A stretch of DNA of 64,000 nt from Patagioenas fasciata (Eukaryota; Chordata; Aves; Columbiformes; Columbidae): assembly GCF_037038585.1 (NCBI RefSeq), contig NC_092523.1, forward strand, positions 47,819,501 to 47,883,500. The letters run 5' to 3'. The position numbers and the translations under genes were made by a program. Each line of letters starts with the position of its first letter. The first letter of the stretch is position 1. A model generated the notes under the pieces. It had not been told where the DNA came from, did no database searches, and saw only the letters and a list, made by a program, of their open reading frames with translations. Positions 52,901 through 64,000 of this stretch are shown one piece after another.

Positions 52901-55900
52901 CTCTGGAAATCCAAGAAACATATCAACATCGTCACAGAGGTATGTGCAGAGTGGGTGATTACTAACAACTTGCAATGATGAGTAAGCACACACCTGTAAA
53001 TGCAGCCTCTCTCAAACCCTGTTGCTGTGTCAGCTCTTAATCACTGCAGTCACTGCTCTCACCAAACTCCACACATCCCCATCGCCTGGGAAACTGGCTT
53101 TTAAGGGAAACCTGCACCCAGCATTGCCCACTCAGCAGCAAGCTGAGAACAAGCACAACCCCAGGGCAGGGCCCCAACTCTTTCAGTTGCCTGGCTGCAT
53201 CTGGAAAGTTCTCAGCTAGAATTTAAGATTCTTAATTTTGCTTATTTTTACCAGCTTCCCCCACAGCAGTGTAAATACCGGGAACTGTCAAGACAGGTGT
53301 AGTGTGCACTGTGCTTAAGCAGCAGCAGATGTTACAGAAGTCCCCTGGAAATCTGTCTTGTTGGGATGATACCCATTTAACTCCCACTGCTCCTGAAGTA
53401 TCCTGGATTTTACACTCACCCACCTATCCCTTTTTTGTTGTTGTTTTGATTTGTTTTTCATTCAAGAAAGCACATTTAAAAGTTTTCTCGCTACTATCTA
53501 TCTCCTGCAGTAGTAGTCCAAACCATGATACGAAGCCTTATTCAATTGTTGCAGAAACCAATTCATTCTGGGCTTCTGTCCCCCCCTAACATTTCTCAAA
53601 AAAGAACCAATGAGTAGCTGAAGGTCAGGCTAAAAATAAAATCAAACCATACACATATGCCATCTCACCTCATGCCTTGAAAGCAAGTTTGTTTACGGCC
53701 AAACTGACAGTGAGCCAAGAGCTGATTTTGTTTCTCCTTTAAATAGACACTTTCTGTAGCAAATAAAAGCTTCTAAAGAGCAAAGAATATCCAACTAGAT
53801 CAAGATATCGTGGCCTACTGAGCATCATCAGTTTAAAGTCAGAAGGTACATCTGGTTAATGATATTCACAATGCACCACACCTACTTTTAATCATGCTGT
53901 AGAAAATGAGAGAGGTAACTGGTGAGTTGTTCCACCCAGCACTCCTCTGAGTGTGGTTAACATTTACCTTTGGTGAGCAATTCTTCTGCAGCATCAGACA
54001 TGTCCATACGAAAAAGCAAGTACTGCTGGGCCTCCAGAAGAAGACCAGGAAAGTCTTTTTCAATGGAAGCAAAATGTTCTATTTTATTTTTCACAGATGC
54101 CAGCACCTGCCAAAACAATAGTAACAATTACTTCTCCTCCACTGCTCCCAGTGCAGCCACAGACCAAATGCTCAGGTTCTCTGCCTGCATCAAGATAGTT
54201 ATGACAAAAAGTTACAGTCATCCAAAATTTCCAGTTCTTTGCACAAATGTAATTAAAACATCAAAATGAGATGAGAGGTGGGAAAGCAACAGGTGAAACT
54301 GAAAAGACCTAATGGAAGGTTTAACAAGACACCAAAAATACAGTTCCAATAGGCATGACTGACACTTGTGGGCAAATACCTGATAAAGTGACCGCACACT
54401 GGGCTGAAACACCATGTTGGTGTTGAGCAGAAAGGAGCGAAGAAGAGGCTGTGGATAACTTGCCAGCTGAGTAATGATCCCAATAAGCAGCAAATTTACA
54501 TGCAAGGAGTTCTCCAGCATGTTCTCCAGCTTTGACAACACTACACTGATAAACGGTCCTGCAAGAAAAGAAGGAACCAATGCTTTTGTTTTCACAGAAA
54601 ATAAATCCTAAGATCTAGGAAACAGGCATTTAAAAGGAATTTTGATCATCATAACCAACCAAAACAGACCTTCCACAGGTTCATTAAAGCCAGCAGGGAG
54701 AAAAACCAAACTGTTAACAGACAAAACTGACTTAACAGAGGTGTTAAAAACTTTAATGAGTAGAAGCACTTTAGCTAGCTGGCCTACGAGTTTACTTTAA
54801 TGGCATATTTACCATGCTGTATTTAACGTTACCCATACAAATTAGGATTTAGCCTAGTATGTTATAGCCTACTGTACTATTCCTCTTGAAGTTAACTGCA
54901 ACGGTACCACCAGTTTTAATGCAGAGAGAATCTGCCCTTTTTACTTGTTGTGTCTGACTTCTATGTAAGGACTGGGCAAAGTAAACTATAGCTAGATTTC
55001 TTGTATTATCAAAATACTGTAGTGTTCTAAAGAAAATATGAAAACGCCACTCTAAACAAAAATGTGTGGTAGTTCACATTGCAAGAAAAGGTATTTTCAG
55101 TGCTGCAGTCACACAAAGCAGGGAAGACATTAAAATAGATTTATAAGCAAAATTATTGGTAGACATAAGCTTTATCATATAAATGTCATCAATAAATAAT
55201 AGCTTTTGTTTGTGTATTCATGCAGGATAAACACTGAAATACAGAAGCATTTACCATGAAAGTACATAAACTTTTAGTGCTCAAGCCTAAGAAACCTTTG
55301 CAAGGTTGAGCATTATTTAACCAAATACCACATAAACATTAGGCCGTACAGCCAGTGAGATGCTTGAAGCAGCCAGTACAAGTGACCTAATCACAAGTCA
55401 AGTTGCAGAAACATCCCTTGTCACACATACAGTCCCCACCGCACTATTCTGGCTGCATAAAAGCTGGGGAAACCATGCAGAAGAACCCCTGGGTGATGCA
55501 GTTACAGCTCTGCTAGCCTCCAATATCCCACCCAGGTCCCTGGCACAAGATGCATGCCACAGGCATTTCTAAGGTCAAGCAGGTGGCCATAATCTGACCC
55601 CATTCCAGCCCCCCTCAGCTAGCAAAGAGCCACCATTCCACCTACCGAGCGTAGTTTAGCCCAGTTTAATATGCCTGCTGTACACCATGGCAGAAGCCAA
55701 AGCAATTCTGGGCCAGCACAACAGGAAAGATCAAATCAGAAGTGCCCATGTTGCCCCTTCACCTAACAGAACTTCACTAAAGCTTGAGGTTTATCATGTT
55801 TCATACCAACTGTGAGTACAAAGCAAGCACTACCCTCAGAACTCACAGCTAATGCTGGCACAGCTCCACTCACAAGAGGAAAAGTAGGAGGGCCAGTGGT

Positions 55901-58900
55901 GAAGAGGCTTTATGTGCCTGCTATAATACCTTTCAACCACCATGTCAGCCATCAGGGTTGGCACCTCATCCTGCAGGAATCTCCCCCGCCTGGGTAACCA
56001 ATGGAGCAGCACCCAAACCTTTAGTTGAGATGCAGTTTCTCCTGTCCCAACATAACCTGCTGCTTCACCTCTCATGTTCGGAAACATTTTCACAGAGCTC
56101 CTGCGGGCCACAGTGCAGTGGGAGCTCTACTGTATCAAGAGGGATTGCAGGAGAAGGAGTTGTTTTCCTCCTCTAGCCAGACTTCAAAGCTGAGCAGGTA
56201 AAGCTGAAGCTAGATACTTGCAACAAATGCTGTCTGCCACTTTCAAGAGAGGTTACCAGGATATATTAAAAAATATCTCAGTGGTAGAGTGACTTTCCCC
56301 CCCGCTAATAAAGTATTGGATTGAGAATCAGAGGAACTAAGCAGATTTTGCAAGTCTTGTAAGAAACAGGGTAAACAAATGAGGAGTAAAAAACAATTAT
56401 TCTTTCCCTGACTGTGCATCTCCACGTGGCCACAAAGTCAAGCACTGAGCTGGGGACAGGAGGGAGAGGAATATAAATTCCTGTTCCTGAACACCATATT
56501 CTTTCTTGCTCAGGGGAGAATAGAGATGATGGTGTTTAATGCTTTTAAATCGGACATAGACACCAACAGGATATTTTCTTTGTAGATATGTAGGCTTGAA
56601 GAGAGCATCTTTGCACTGCTGACACTTACTAGGTGTGGGAACATCTGTCTGGTTAGTCAGGTCTGCAGAGAGAAGGCCATCCTATGACAGCAACCCAAAA
56701 TAGTGAAAGCAACCAAAAAATCCTTATCACACCCATCTACAAACATAATACGGCATTCTAAATTAAATATATTATTATATTTGAAAGTCACCGCAATCTC
56801 AAAATTTCTGAGGTATCGTTCTGAGCATCTCCTTACTTGCAATCACCAATATCTCCATTAAAGCGAGGTAAACAGTTTAAAACATGTGGGTGGGAAGCAA
56901 ACAGCAAGGCTGGGCTGTCCTCTTTTTTTTTTTTTCTCTCCTTTATCTTGCTCCCTTGGGGTTTTTGTGTGTGTGTGTGTGGGGGGTGGTTTTGGTGCAT
57001 TTTTTTGGGAAGGGAAAAATGGAGGGAGAGACTAGATGAAGAATGAGAGACAACAACAACATTTCTGGGCTCCATTTGACAGCAGATAATGGGAAACTGA
57101 AAGGTTTGAATGTGATCAGCTTCTGGTACAAGGAAATCGCCACCACAGCAAAAACAGCAAATTGACTGAAAACCAGGCTGAATTTTTCAATTAAGAAACA
57201 GCGCCAGGCATGTGCCCACAGCTGACCAGAAATGGCTGCATTTCAATGGACACAAATGAATGTTTCCCCCCCTCCTTTCAAATGAACGAGAAGTCATCTT
57301 ACAGAGGTTTTGTTTTGCATGAGGAAACCTAGATACATTATTATTCTTTATTATTTACTGTGGTATCTAGGAAACCTAATTAAGGATCAGGAGCCTGCAG
57401 TGCAAAGAGCTGTACAAACACAGATCAAAAGCCCAGCCTAACCTCCGGTAGCCCTGTCATTCCTGAATGGCTTGGACAGGCTGCAGAGACCAAGCTTAAA
57501 TTGCTGCCTGGCACAAGACAGAAAAGCAAACCAACAGTGAGGGCAGACCTGACACCGGAGGAACAAGATGCCAGGGCAGGGCATGGGGACAACCACCTAC
57601 AGATGTGGCACCAGTGCTGCCATCTCGTGCTACAACGTGAAATAGCAGAGACGAAAAAAATGGCAACATGATACCACATCCATAGCATCAAAGGTGAAAG
57701 TCACCAGAAAAAGAAATTATTTACCTGAGCTCTGTGTATTAGAACAGTTACTCCAATCCCCTTTCACTTGCAAAAGCTTTCTCTAGAATGAGGGAGCTCT
57801 GACATACAAATAACTCAAGATTTTAAACCATTAAAGAAAAGAGGTAGCCAAAAAATCCCTGAGCAACCACCATTTGCTGTCACCACGCTCTGCTCTACTT
57901 TCACGTTGGATCTCTTTTACTCTCCTTGGGCCAGTCTCAGCTATTTGGGCCATGCCCTCTCCACTGCCAGCACTGTTCCTTGCTCTATGTTCGCGCTTTG
58001 CACCACACAGTGTGATTTCATTTGGCCACCTTTAATCATCATGCTTTCCCATATTTGTTATGTAATTAACAGGATATTCCACCTGTAAATGGAGCACTCT
58101 GGTTCCTCGCAGCATGCTTGGGAGAGACATCATCCTTTGGTCCAAAGGGAGATGACAAGCTCTCCACAGAAGGGGTATCTGCTGAGAAATTCTCAAAGTC
58201 CTCCTCCTCTTCTGCAGGAGAGACAGGGTCAGGAGTATTCAACTTCTGCTCCTCCAAGCTTGCACTGTTTGGATCCAGTTCCTTAATAATTTTGTCATAC
58301 TGTGCAATGAAATCCTCACCATCTGTGCTCAGCAGTCTTGCACTTACGTTATGATCTGCCTCCTGAGGAGAAAGCTTCAACTCTAAGTCTGGCAGTGGAT
58401 CAGTCTCAATAATTTTCTGGTTTACTTGTTCTTTCATTACACCTTGAGTCAAGCTTGAATTTCGCGTATTGTGCTCATCCAAGTTCATTTCCAGTTGGCT
58501 CTTTGCAAGAGGCCCATTGACTACAGTCTGGCTTTGGATCTCATGCTTTCTGGCTACATTTAAAGTTTTCTCCTTGGAGTTATCATCATCTTGAGCATCC
58601 TTCTGGGCACATAACCTGTACACCATAACATCATCCTGAAAGTCTGATTCCTCTATGTAAGATCCTCTGATGAGCATGATGGCATTTTTTTTCATTTCTT
58701 GAATGTGTTTTGGTGGCTCTGCAGGTGGCTGCATCTCCGTGCTTCCCAGATCATCATACGGTTGTGGTGAGCTCACATCAGAACCAGGAGAAATCCCTGT
58801 ATCATAACTATCATCCCATTCTAGCTCCAACTGCATCTTCTCACCGAATGGAGTTACTTGAGAGGAGCTACACGTGCTAGGTGTTCTTTGCTGGAGCCGA

Positions 58901-61327
58901 AACATGGGATGTTCTACATCTGTACTGTTCTCCTCAGCAAGCATTTGGATAAAGGTGTCAGGATCAGGGTTTACTCCATCATACAAGGCAGACCAAACCT
59001 TACAATCTTTCAGACACTGGAGGATGGCTTCTTGAGCTTCTGCCAGGTACTGCAAGTAGCTGATGTCCACAGTTCTTCCATATTCCACAATGCAAGTAGA
59101 TTCAGAAGAGCGCTTACCAGAATCTGAAAGTAAAGAAGATTACTCCTACCATGACATAATAAAGCAATGCCAAAGTTCTCTAGCAAGGCAGCCAATAAGA
59201 TATGACAGGTAGAGTCTTTAGTATCAACCATTCAATAAAGTAGGAAGTTCAAAGCCTAAAGATCAAGACATTTGCTCACAAACGTACCTTACTCGTTCCT
59301 ATTGCCGTGACAGAGCTGTAACTCAAGATTTCTGAGAGATCAGCCTGCATTCAAACCTTAAAACAATACTGACCACTCTAAAGCAGCAAAAGCTGCAGTC
59401 ATTTATCTAGACATTATTGTCATGAATGCAGATTCGAGTTAGATAGCTGTTAAAATGAAGTTTCAGTAGACCTGGACACATGGAAGGAATTGAATAAGCT
59501 CTCCCATCCTGGCTTGCTCAATTTATTGTTGCCCACCACATTTCCTCCCCATCCCATCCTCCCCCACAGTGTCCACAAGGTGCTGCCAAACCAAACTCAG
59601 TTAATGATCTAGTCTTCCCTTGAGCACCAATTACCTTTAGTTTGTGCTGCTTTTGTCCATAGAATATAATCTTTTTCTTGGCTTTCAAGGGTCAAGGTGA
59701 TGCCAGTGGAGCAGCAGACTGGTGTCAGGGCAAGCAGTTTTGCAGCAGATACAGAATAACAGTCTCTCTCTTTCACAGCCCGCCGCTGGCTCAACATCAT
59801 GTGGTTACATGGGATCAGGTATCTGAAAGAGCAGTGTCCAGCATCACTTCATTGTCCTTTCATGTTAGAGGAAGCACCACCACAGAAAGTCCCTTCCCAT
59901 CTTCCTGCCCTCTCCAAATGAAAAGAAACAGCAATAATAATCTTGACAGAGATCCATATTCTAAACCTCTCAAGAGCATGAAATGCTGAGTCTTTGTATT
60001 ATGAAGCTACAGTTTGATGAGGAACTGTCAAGACGAGATAGATCAGTTGCATCAGAACAGGAAAGTGAACAATCCTTCTCAGGTCAGAGCAAACTTGCTC
60101 TAAGAAGGGATGAAGGATGCGTGGAATGGACAGACACCAAAGGCCAGCAGGGTGGTTTGGTCCAGCTATGAGTTCTGTCTGAGAACCCTTAATTTATTTG
60201 TCTCCCTGGGAAATCTAGAGAGAGACAGTTTACATGTGCCAGGCAAGCAGGCAGCAAAAAGGAGGGAAGGGTCACCAAGGTGTTGTTTTGTACTAGAGAA
60301 AGACTGAGCTCACAGCATAAGCTATGTGGAGTACAAGGAACAGAGGAACCACAGTCCCATCTTGAACTTCTTCAGAGCACTTTTGTTCAACTTTTTAATA
60401 GCACTTTATTAAGAGCCTTTGTGCTAACTGGACTGATGCTTTGTCATTCAAAATGAAAATTAATTCTAAAGGAATCCCTAAACAAACAAAAAGAAGATTA
60501 AATACAGCACTCCACTGCTGCTAGAGTGACAACATATGTGAGTTCACAGAGGTCCTTAACAGCATTCCCAGGTACAACACCCAGAGCACCTTAATGCCTG
60601 TGGGTAGAGGGACAGCATCTGAAACGTTTGTGTCATCTACAGTGCTAAAAGCCCCATTTAATTACACCAGTATTTCCAAATAAATCATCAATTCTCATCG
60701 AATGCACACACAAAAATTTTAAGTGAGTATTCTGAAGCAACACACAGAATCATCAATTAAAAGCAAATATAATCAATGCATTTAATACATTATATAACAG
60801 TCCACCTAAAACAGGTCAGGAACCTGAAGTGTTCCTGAAGAGAGAGAAATCAAAGAGGTGGAAAACAATAAGAAGGTGGAAGCTGCAAACAAGTATACAG
60901 CTCTGTATCACAGTGTATAATACACTAGAGAAAGGATGCAGCAGAGAAAAATTATACATTTAGAAGAGGAAATAAGCAGTTTGGAGGTGATAAATATATT
61001 CTCAGCTTCTCTTCTCTCACTTTTACAGAAATAAATCACAAGAAAAATCTCTTGCTCCTGAAGATCACAGGATGTAAATCACACTTCAGGTCTGGTAGAC
61101 TTTTGTCACAATCATAAATATTCTTATCTCTGTAGTTGCTGGGATTTCTGCTCTCTTGGAGAACTCTCGCCCAGCTCTGCATGCAGAGGCAGAGACTGTG
61201 TGTCCCAGAATTAGAATGAAGAGTGGGAAAAAGAGTTTGGGCTTTACCTTAAAACTAGCTGTAACATCACATCTTCACAATGCAAGCCAATGAGCGTTCT
61301 AAACAAGGCCAAGGAGACCACACAGAG
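49702..61327 (-). CDS. FHIP1A: FHF complex subunit HOOK-interacting protein 1A (C-terminal 625 residues, 6 exons)
   Basis: FHIP1A (FAM160A1) belongs to the FHIP family, which joins AKTIP/FTS and Hook proteins to link vesicle cargo to dynein. Minus-strand exons in transcript order are 61327-61248, 59822-59635, 59123-58083, 54558-54380, 54106-53968 and 49952-49702, totalling 1878 nt (625 codons plus TAG) with all phases consistent. Residues 1-100 of this part hold the end of the conserved helical (RAI16-like) domain: LCVVSLALFRTLIGLHCEDV, then YLIPCNHMMLSQRRAVKERD. Residues about 160-430 form an acidic, Ser/Pro-rich linker. Residues 437-542 hold PFISVVLSKLENMLENSLHV and VLASVKNKIEHFASIEKDFP. 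The C-terminus carries the FLKELAA motif near residues 593-599 and ends GDFEDYY. The N-terminal exons and promoter lie right of the window. FHIP1B is the alternative paralogue, but the linker and C-terminus fit 1A as I recall it. Confidence 0.96.
50741..50880 (+). mobile_element. Old CR1/L3-like LINE remnant (tentative)
   Basis: The order 'gatggaaataaatactttac...aattaacctgcagaactcactgccacaagatgtcattgaggccagaag' resembles the 3' part of ancient CR1-like elements of sauropsids ('...aactcactgccacaggatgt...gaggcc...'). It is diverged and without tail repeats. Confidence 0.45.
50918..50933. repeat. AAAT simple repeat
   Basis: Four units of aaat/taaa inside the FHIP1A last intron. A related TTTA repeat occurs at 51446-51469. 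Confidence 0.9.
53968..54106 (-). CDS. FHIP1A: FHIP1A coding exon (46 codons + 1 nt)
   Basis: After a TTTTGGCAG acceptor it reads VLASVKNKIEHFASIEKDFP, then GLLLEAQQYLLFRMDMSDAA and EELLTK plus one G before GTAAAT. The VLASVKNKIE block is shared by FHIP1A and FHIP1B. Confidence 0.97.
54380..54558 (-). CDS. FHIP1A: FHIP1A coding exon (59 codons + 2 nt)
   Basis: Completes Gly, then PFISVVLSKLENMLENSLHV, NLLLIGIITQLASYPQPLLR and SFLLNTNMVFQPSVRSLYQ before GTATTT. It is the most conserved block of the family's C-terminal domain and predominantly helical. Confidence 0.98.
54559..58082 (-). other. FHIP1A: FHIP1A intron
   Basis: A 3.5-kb intron between the large exon and the PFISVV exon (GTGGAA donor, TTGCAG acceptor). 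It holds a T run near 56921-56935 and a GT repeat with a G run at 56966-56986. No coding exon or transposon is recognised. Confidence 0.85.
56966..56986. repeat. GT microsatellite with G run
   Basis: About eight GT units followed by six G in a FHIP1A intron. Confidence 0.9.
58083..59123 (-). CDS. FHIP1A: FHIP1A large central exon (347 codons)
   Basis: After ACTTTCAG it completes Asp, then SGKRSSESTCIVEYGRTVDI and SYLQYLAEAQEAILQCLKDC. A long acidic linker follows, with the conserved islands ELEWDDSYDTGISPGSDV, PPKHIQEMKKNAIMLIRGSY and ESDFQDDVMVYRLCAQKD, a later IAQYDKIIKELD, and the run AEEEEDFENF. It ends RNQSAPFT plus one G before GTGGAA. The exon is 1041 nt and uninterrupted. The linker is rich in Asp, Glu, Ser and Gln and is probably disordered. 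Confidence 0.97.
59124..59634 (-). other. FHIP1A: FHIP1A short intron
   Basis: A 511-nt intron with a GTAATT donor and an ACTTTCAG acceptor. No other feature is seen. Confidence 0.9.
59635..59822 (-). CDS. FHIP1A: FHIP1A coding exon (188 nt)
   Basis: Completes Arg (AG|A), then YLIPCNHMMLSQRRAVKERD, CYSVSAAKLLALTPVCCSTG and ITLTLESQEKDYILWTKAAQ, ending TK plus one G. The LIPCNHMMLSQR and CYS.SAAKLLALTP.CC motifs are diagnostic of FHIP1. Confidence 0.97.
59823..61247 (-). other. FHIP1A: FHIP1A intron
   Basis: A 1.4-kb intron with a GTAAAG donor and a CTTTCAG acceptor. AT-rich, with nothing else recognised. Confidence 0.9.
61248..61327 (-). CDS. FHIP1A: FHIP1A coding exon (26 codons + 2 nt), first in window
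   Basis: After TTATCATTTTCCAG it reads LCVVSLALFRTLIGLHCEDV then MLQLVL plus AG of an Arg codon before GTAAAG. It is a core helix pair of the FHIP conserved domain. The start at CTC (phase 0) was chosen because the family reads F-R/L-C-V-V-S here; an acceptor 32 nt upstream would need a different phase. Confidence 0.94.
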
Positions 61328-63002
61328 CTGGAAAATGATAAACATTGTCAGCTTTTCATCTGGAAATTGTACTTTTCCAACCTTCCCTGCGTACCACAAA
61401 ATGACTCTGTCAGAACATCACGCTTTGTAAGATACTGTTAGTACAATATTTCATTTTGTCAGCACCCCATGGGATTTTTTTAAAGATGTCTAGAGCTATA
61501 CAAGTTACATTTTAACAAAATACAATCCAGAATTTTCCTTCAAATAAACTATTAAAACAAGCAGTAATTTACCAGTCTTCAATATTATCCAAATTTATTA
61601 ATTTAATTTAGCATTAAGTGAAACCTGTAGCTTCCAAGACAGTGTGTTAGTTTTTACCTCAGACATAGAATTTGAACCAACTGAAGGTCTTTTCTGAAAA
61701 AGTTCAGCAGAGACAAAAATCATACTCATTCTGTGACAGGCATCCTACTTTCACACTGGCTTTAGGACAGACTAGAAACACGGACTCCTACAGGCTTTTG
61801 TGGTCAATAATTAGACATACACCACTTTCAAAGCTGTCATACAGTCCATTTCTACCTTCCAGATGCTTGCTAGACCACACTGGTAGAAGCATCAGCTGTA
61901 AGCTTTCGCTGGTTTTTGTGAACCACAGCACCAGCATCTCCCTGCCTCTTAATGCATACTTCCTTGGGCACATTCCCCTGCACTGCTCTTTTCTAGAAAC
62001 CGCTAGGCTTAGACTCCAGGACCAGGCTGGGTCTTGGGAGAATTATTTAGCAACATAATTAATATAGGAAATTAACTGCACTTTTCAGTAGCTAACAAAA
62101 GAAACAAATTAGGACAAAATACGTAAGAAGCTACAGATATTTTTTTCAGTCACTGAACATCCTTTGTAATTCATTCAGGATTAAATCCAGCATTCTTCCT
62201 GGGCATGGCTTCTCCTCCACACCATGGAATTTCCTCCTCTTCTCTCTAGTCACTTCCCTTACTCCCACTGTTTAAATGCTCTATCCTAGTTCTGCAGCAG
62301 CACATTGCTATGTTCCAGCCCCTACTCTCTCAAGAATGTCAACTTAAAGACTCTTTGTTGCACCATTTCCAGTTCTCTCTCAGACGAGTGGCTCAGCTCC
62401 CGTACAATATGAGTGACTGCCTGTGGTGACCAAGACCAGATGAATGTATGTATTTCTTGAAAAAACTATATGTACATATGCGTATTTTTCCCCTACTTGG
62501 TCACTGTATCTGTGGAACAGTTAAACAGCAAAGCTGAAGTGAACCTTACTTGATAGCCTCTGAAAAGCAAAAGTTTCTTTGATCACTGTCATTGAACTAA
62601 CAACCTGAGAAGAACAAGAGAAAGGGAAGAAGCAGAGAGAAGAGAACCAGGGAACACTTATGAGCTGGCTTGCAGTGAAGCCAAGCAGAGCTCAGACTTG
62701 TTGCCCTGCCACCATTGTCCCCTGCTTGTACTAGGACAACAGGAAGGTGCTAGTTAGTCCAAGACCTGCAGAAATAGATGGAGAAAGTAAAAGGGCAAAA
62801 GAAGAAGAAATAACCAGAACTGGAGTTCTTAAAAGAAATAGGAGCTTAAGAGCTTCATAACAAACTTTTTCAAGAAGCCAGATCCTTGCATGTAAGGTAT
62901 ATTTTAGCTGAGGGACAGAGGGAAATTCTAATTTTCTCGGTGAAATTTACTGAGAGCCAAATCTAACTTTTTTTCAGACTGTGAAGTTAAAAAAAATATG
63001 CT
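61328..63002 (-). other. FHIP1A: FHIP1A intron (partial)
   Basis: Intron upstream of the first visible FHIP1A exon. I looked for the preceding family segment (the stretch before the L-C-V-V-S motif) and found none. No repeat is recognised until the CR1 at 63003. Confidence 0.75.
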
Positions 63003-64000
63003 TCTGCCTTAGATTTGGTGGATGTGGTCTACCTTGACTTCAGTAAGGCATTTGACACAGCCTCCCACAGCATCCTCACAGCTAAACTGAGGAAGTGTGG
63101 TCTGGACGACCAAGTAGTGAGGTAGATGGCGAACTGGCTGAAGGAAAGAAGCCAGATAGTCGTGGTCAATGAGGCAGAGTCTAGTTGGAGGCCTGTATCT
63201 AGTGGAGTGCCTCAAGGGTAGGTACTGGGACCAGTACTATTCAATATAGTCATCAATGATTTGGATGAGAGAATGGAATATACTATCAGCAAGTTTGCTG
63301 ATGACACTAAGCCTGGAGGAGTGGCTGACACGCCAGAAGGCTGTGCTGCCATCCAGCGGGACCTGGACAGGCTGGAGAGTTGGGCGGGGAAATATTTAAT
63401 GAAATATAACAAGGGCAAGTGTAGAGTCCTGCATCTGAGTAGGAACAACCCCGGGTTCCAGTATAAATTTTGGAATGACCTATTAGAGAGCAGTGTAGGG
63501 GAAAGGGACCTGGGGATCCTGGTGGACAGAAGGATGACCATGAGCCAGCACTGTGCTCTTGTGGCCAGGAAGGCCAATGGCATCCTGGGGTGTATTAGAA
63601 GCAGGGTAGTTAGCAGGTATAGAGAGGTTCTCCTTCCCCTCTACTCCGCCCTGGTGAGACCACATCTAGAATATTGTGTCCAGTTCTGGGCCCCTCAGTT
63701 CAAGAAGGACAGGGAACTGATGGAGAGAGTCCAGCGCAGAGCCACAAAGATGATTAAGGGAGTGGAGCATCTCCCTTATGAGGAAAGGCTGAGGGAGCTG
63801 GGTCTCTTTAGTTTGGAGGAGACTGAGGAGTGACCTTATTAATGTTTACAAATATATAAAGGGTGAGTGTCATGAGGATGGAGCCAGGCTCTTCTCGGTG
63901 ACAACCAACGGTAGGACAAGGAGTAACGGGTGCAAATTGGAGCACAAGAGGTTCCACTTAAATTTGAGAAGAAACTTCTTTTCAGTGAGGGTGAAAGAGC
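63003..64000 (+). mobile_element. CR1 LINE, 5'-truncated, reverse-transcriptase region, runs off window
   Basis: On the + strand the sequence encodes CR1 reverse transcriptase from motif A (VVYLDFSKAFDTASHS) through the SGVPQG region and the catalytic KFADDTK box to the C-terminal [20 protein letters not shown] and [13 protein letters not shown] blocks. Two in-frame TAG codons are visible (about 63123 and about 63219), plus a frame break after about 63830; the later frame continues with CR1-type sequence to the window end. It lies antisense to FHIP1A within an intron. Damage is light for about 330 codons, suggesting a fairly recent copy. The 3' end and tail are outside the window. Confidence 0.95.
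63261..63833 (+). pseudogene. CR1 ORF2 reverse-transcriptase open segment (broken copy)
   Basis: The longest intact stretch of the CR1 ORF2 here, 190 codons from just before the FADD catalytic box into the C-terminal region, ending at a premature stop after [10 protein letters not shown], where a frame change would be needed to continue. It is not functional: the 5' half is missing and stops interrupt the frame upstream. Confidence 0.9.

Larger units (their letters stand above)
49953..53967 (-). other. FHIP1A: FHIP1A last intron
   Basis: A 4.0-kb intron with a GTAAAT donor and a TTTAG acceptor. It contains a probable old CR1-like remnant at 50741-50880, AAAT and TTTA simple repeats (50918-50933, 51446-51469) and a T12/A6 stretch near 51558-51577. 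An open frame of about 150 codons on the + strand at 52017-52478 has no recognisable homology. Confidence 0.85.

Noticed and set aside
61328-61359. A possible 32-nt upstream extension of the first visible FHIP1A exon using an earlier AG
   Set aside because: It would require a phase-1 entry and add residues not found before the LCVVS motif in FHIP1A as I recall it. The nearer acceptor has a good pyrimidine tract.
63483-63665. Minus-strand open frames across the CR1 copy
   Set aside because: Shadows of the + strand reverse-transcriptase frame.

Overview
The window looks like ordinary nuclear DNA from a bird. It has widely spaced, intron-split vertebrate genes, CR1 LINE fragments with the avian-type ATTCTATGATT 3' tail, and two LTRs that resemble those common in bird genomes. 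It carries parts of two protein-coding genes facing each other tail to tail: GATB on the + strand and FHIP1A (FAM160A1) on the - strand. As I recall, the same convergent pair is neighbouring in human.

GATB, window start to about 39.15 kb: eleven coding exons run from 11945 to the stop codon at 38810-38812. Joined, they encode the last 448 residues of the mitochondrial glutamyl-tRNA(Gln) amidotransferase subunit B, and every splice phase agrees. The first exon or exons, the mitochondrial presequence and the promoter lie upstream of the window. The first 11.9 kb is intron and holds a CR1 3' end (4891-5058) and a complete solo LTR with a perfect 5-bp target duplication (5501-6169). A second LTR sits at 25042-25568. 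A poly(A) signal at 39133-39138 closes the gene.

FHIP1A, about 61.3 kb down to about 40.4 kb: six coding exons (61327-61248, 59822-59635, 59123-58083, 54558-54380, 54106-53968, 49952-49702) encode the last 625 residues of FHF complex subunit HOOK-interacting protein 1A, again with all phases consistent. The N-terminal exons lie beyond the right edge. Between the stop codon (49702-49704) and about 40.39 kb there is no coding exon and almost no recognisable repeat, which suits a long 3'UTR with several candidate poly(A) signals.

Right edge, 63003 to 64000: a 5'-truncated CR1 LINE with a largely readable reverse-transcriptase region, lying in a FHIP1A intron in the opposite orientation and running off the window.

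The two genes are not functionally linked. GATB works in mitochondrial translation and FHIP1A in dynein/Hook cargo transport. I found no operon, CRISPR array, tRNA, rRNA or convincing new coding system. The points most worth checking are splicing details, the long FHIP1A 3' region, the GU/A-rich tracts, and two unclassified blocks inside GATB introns.
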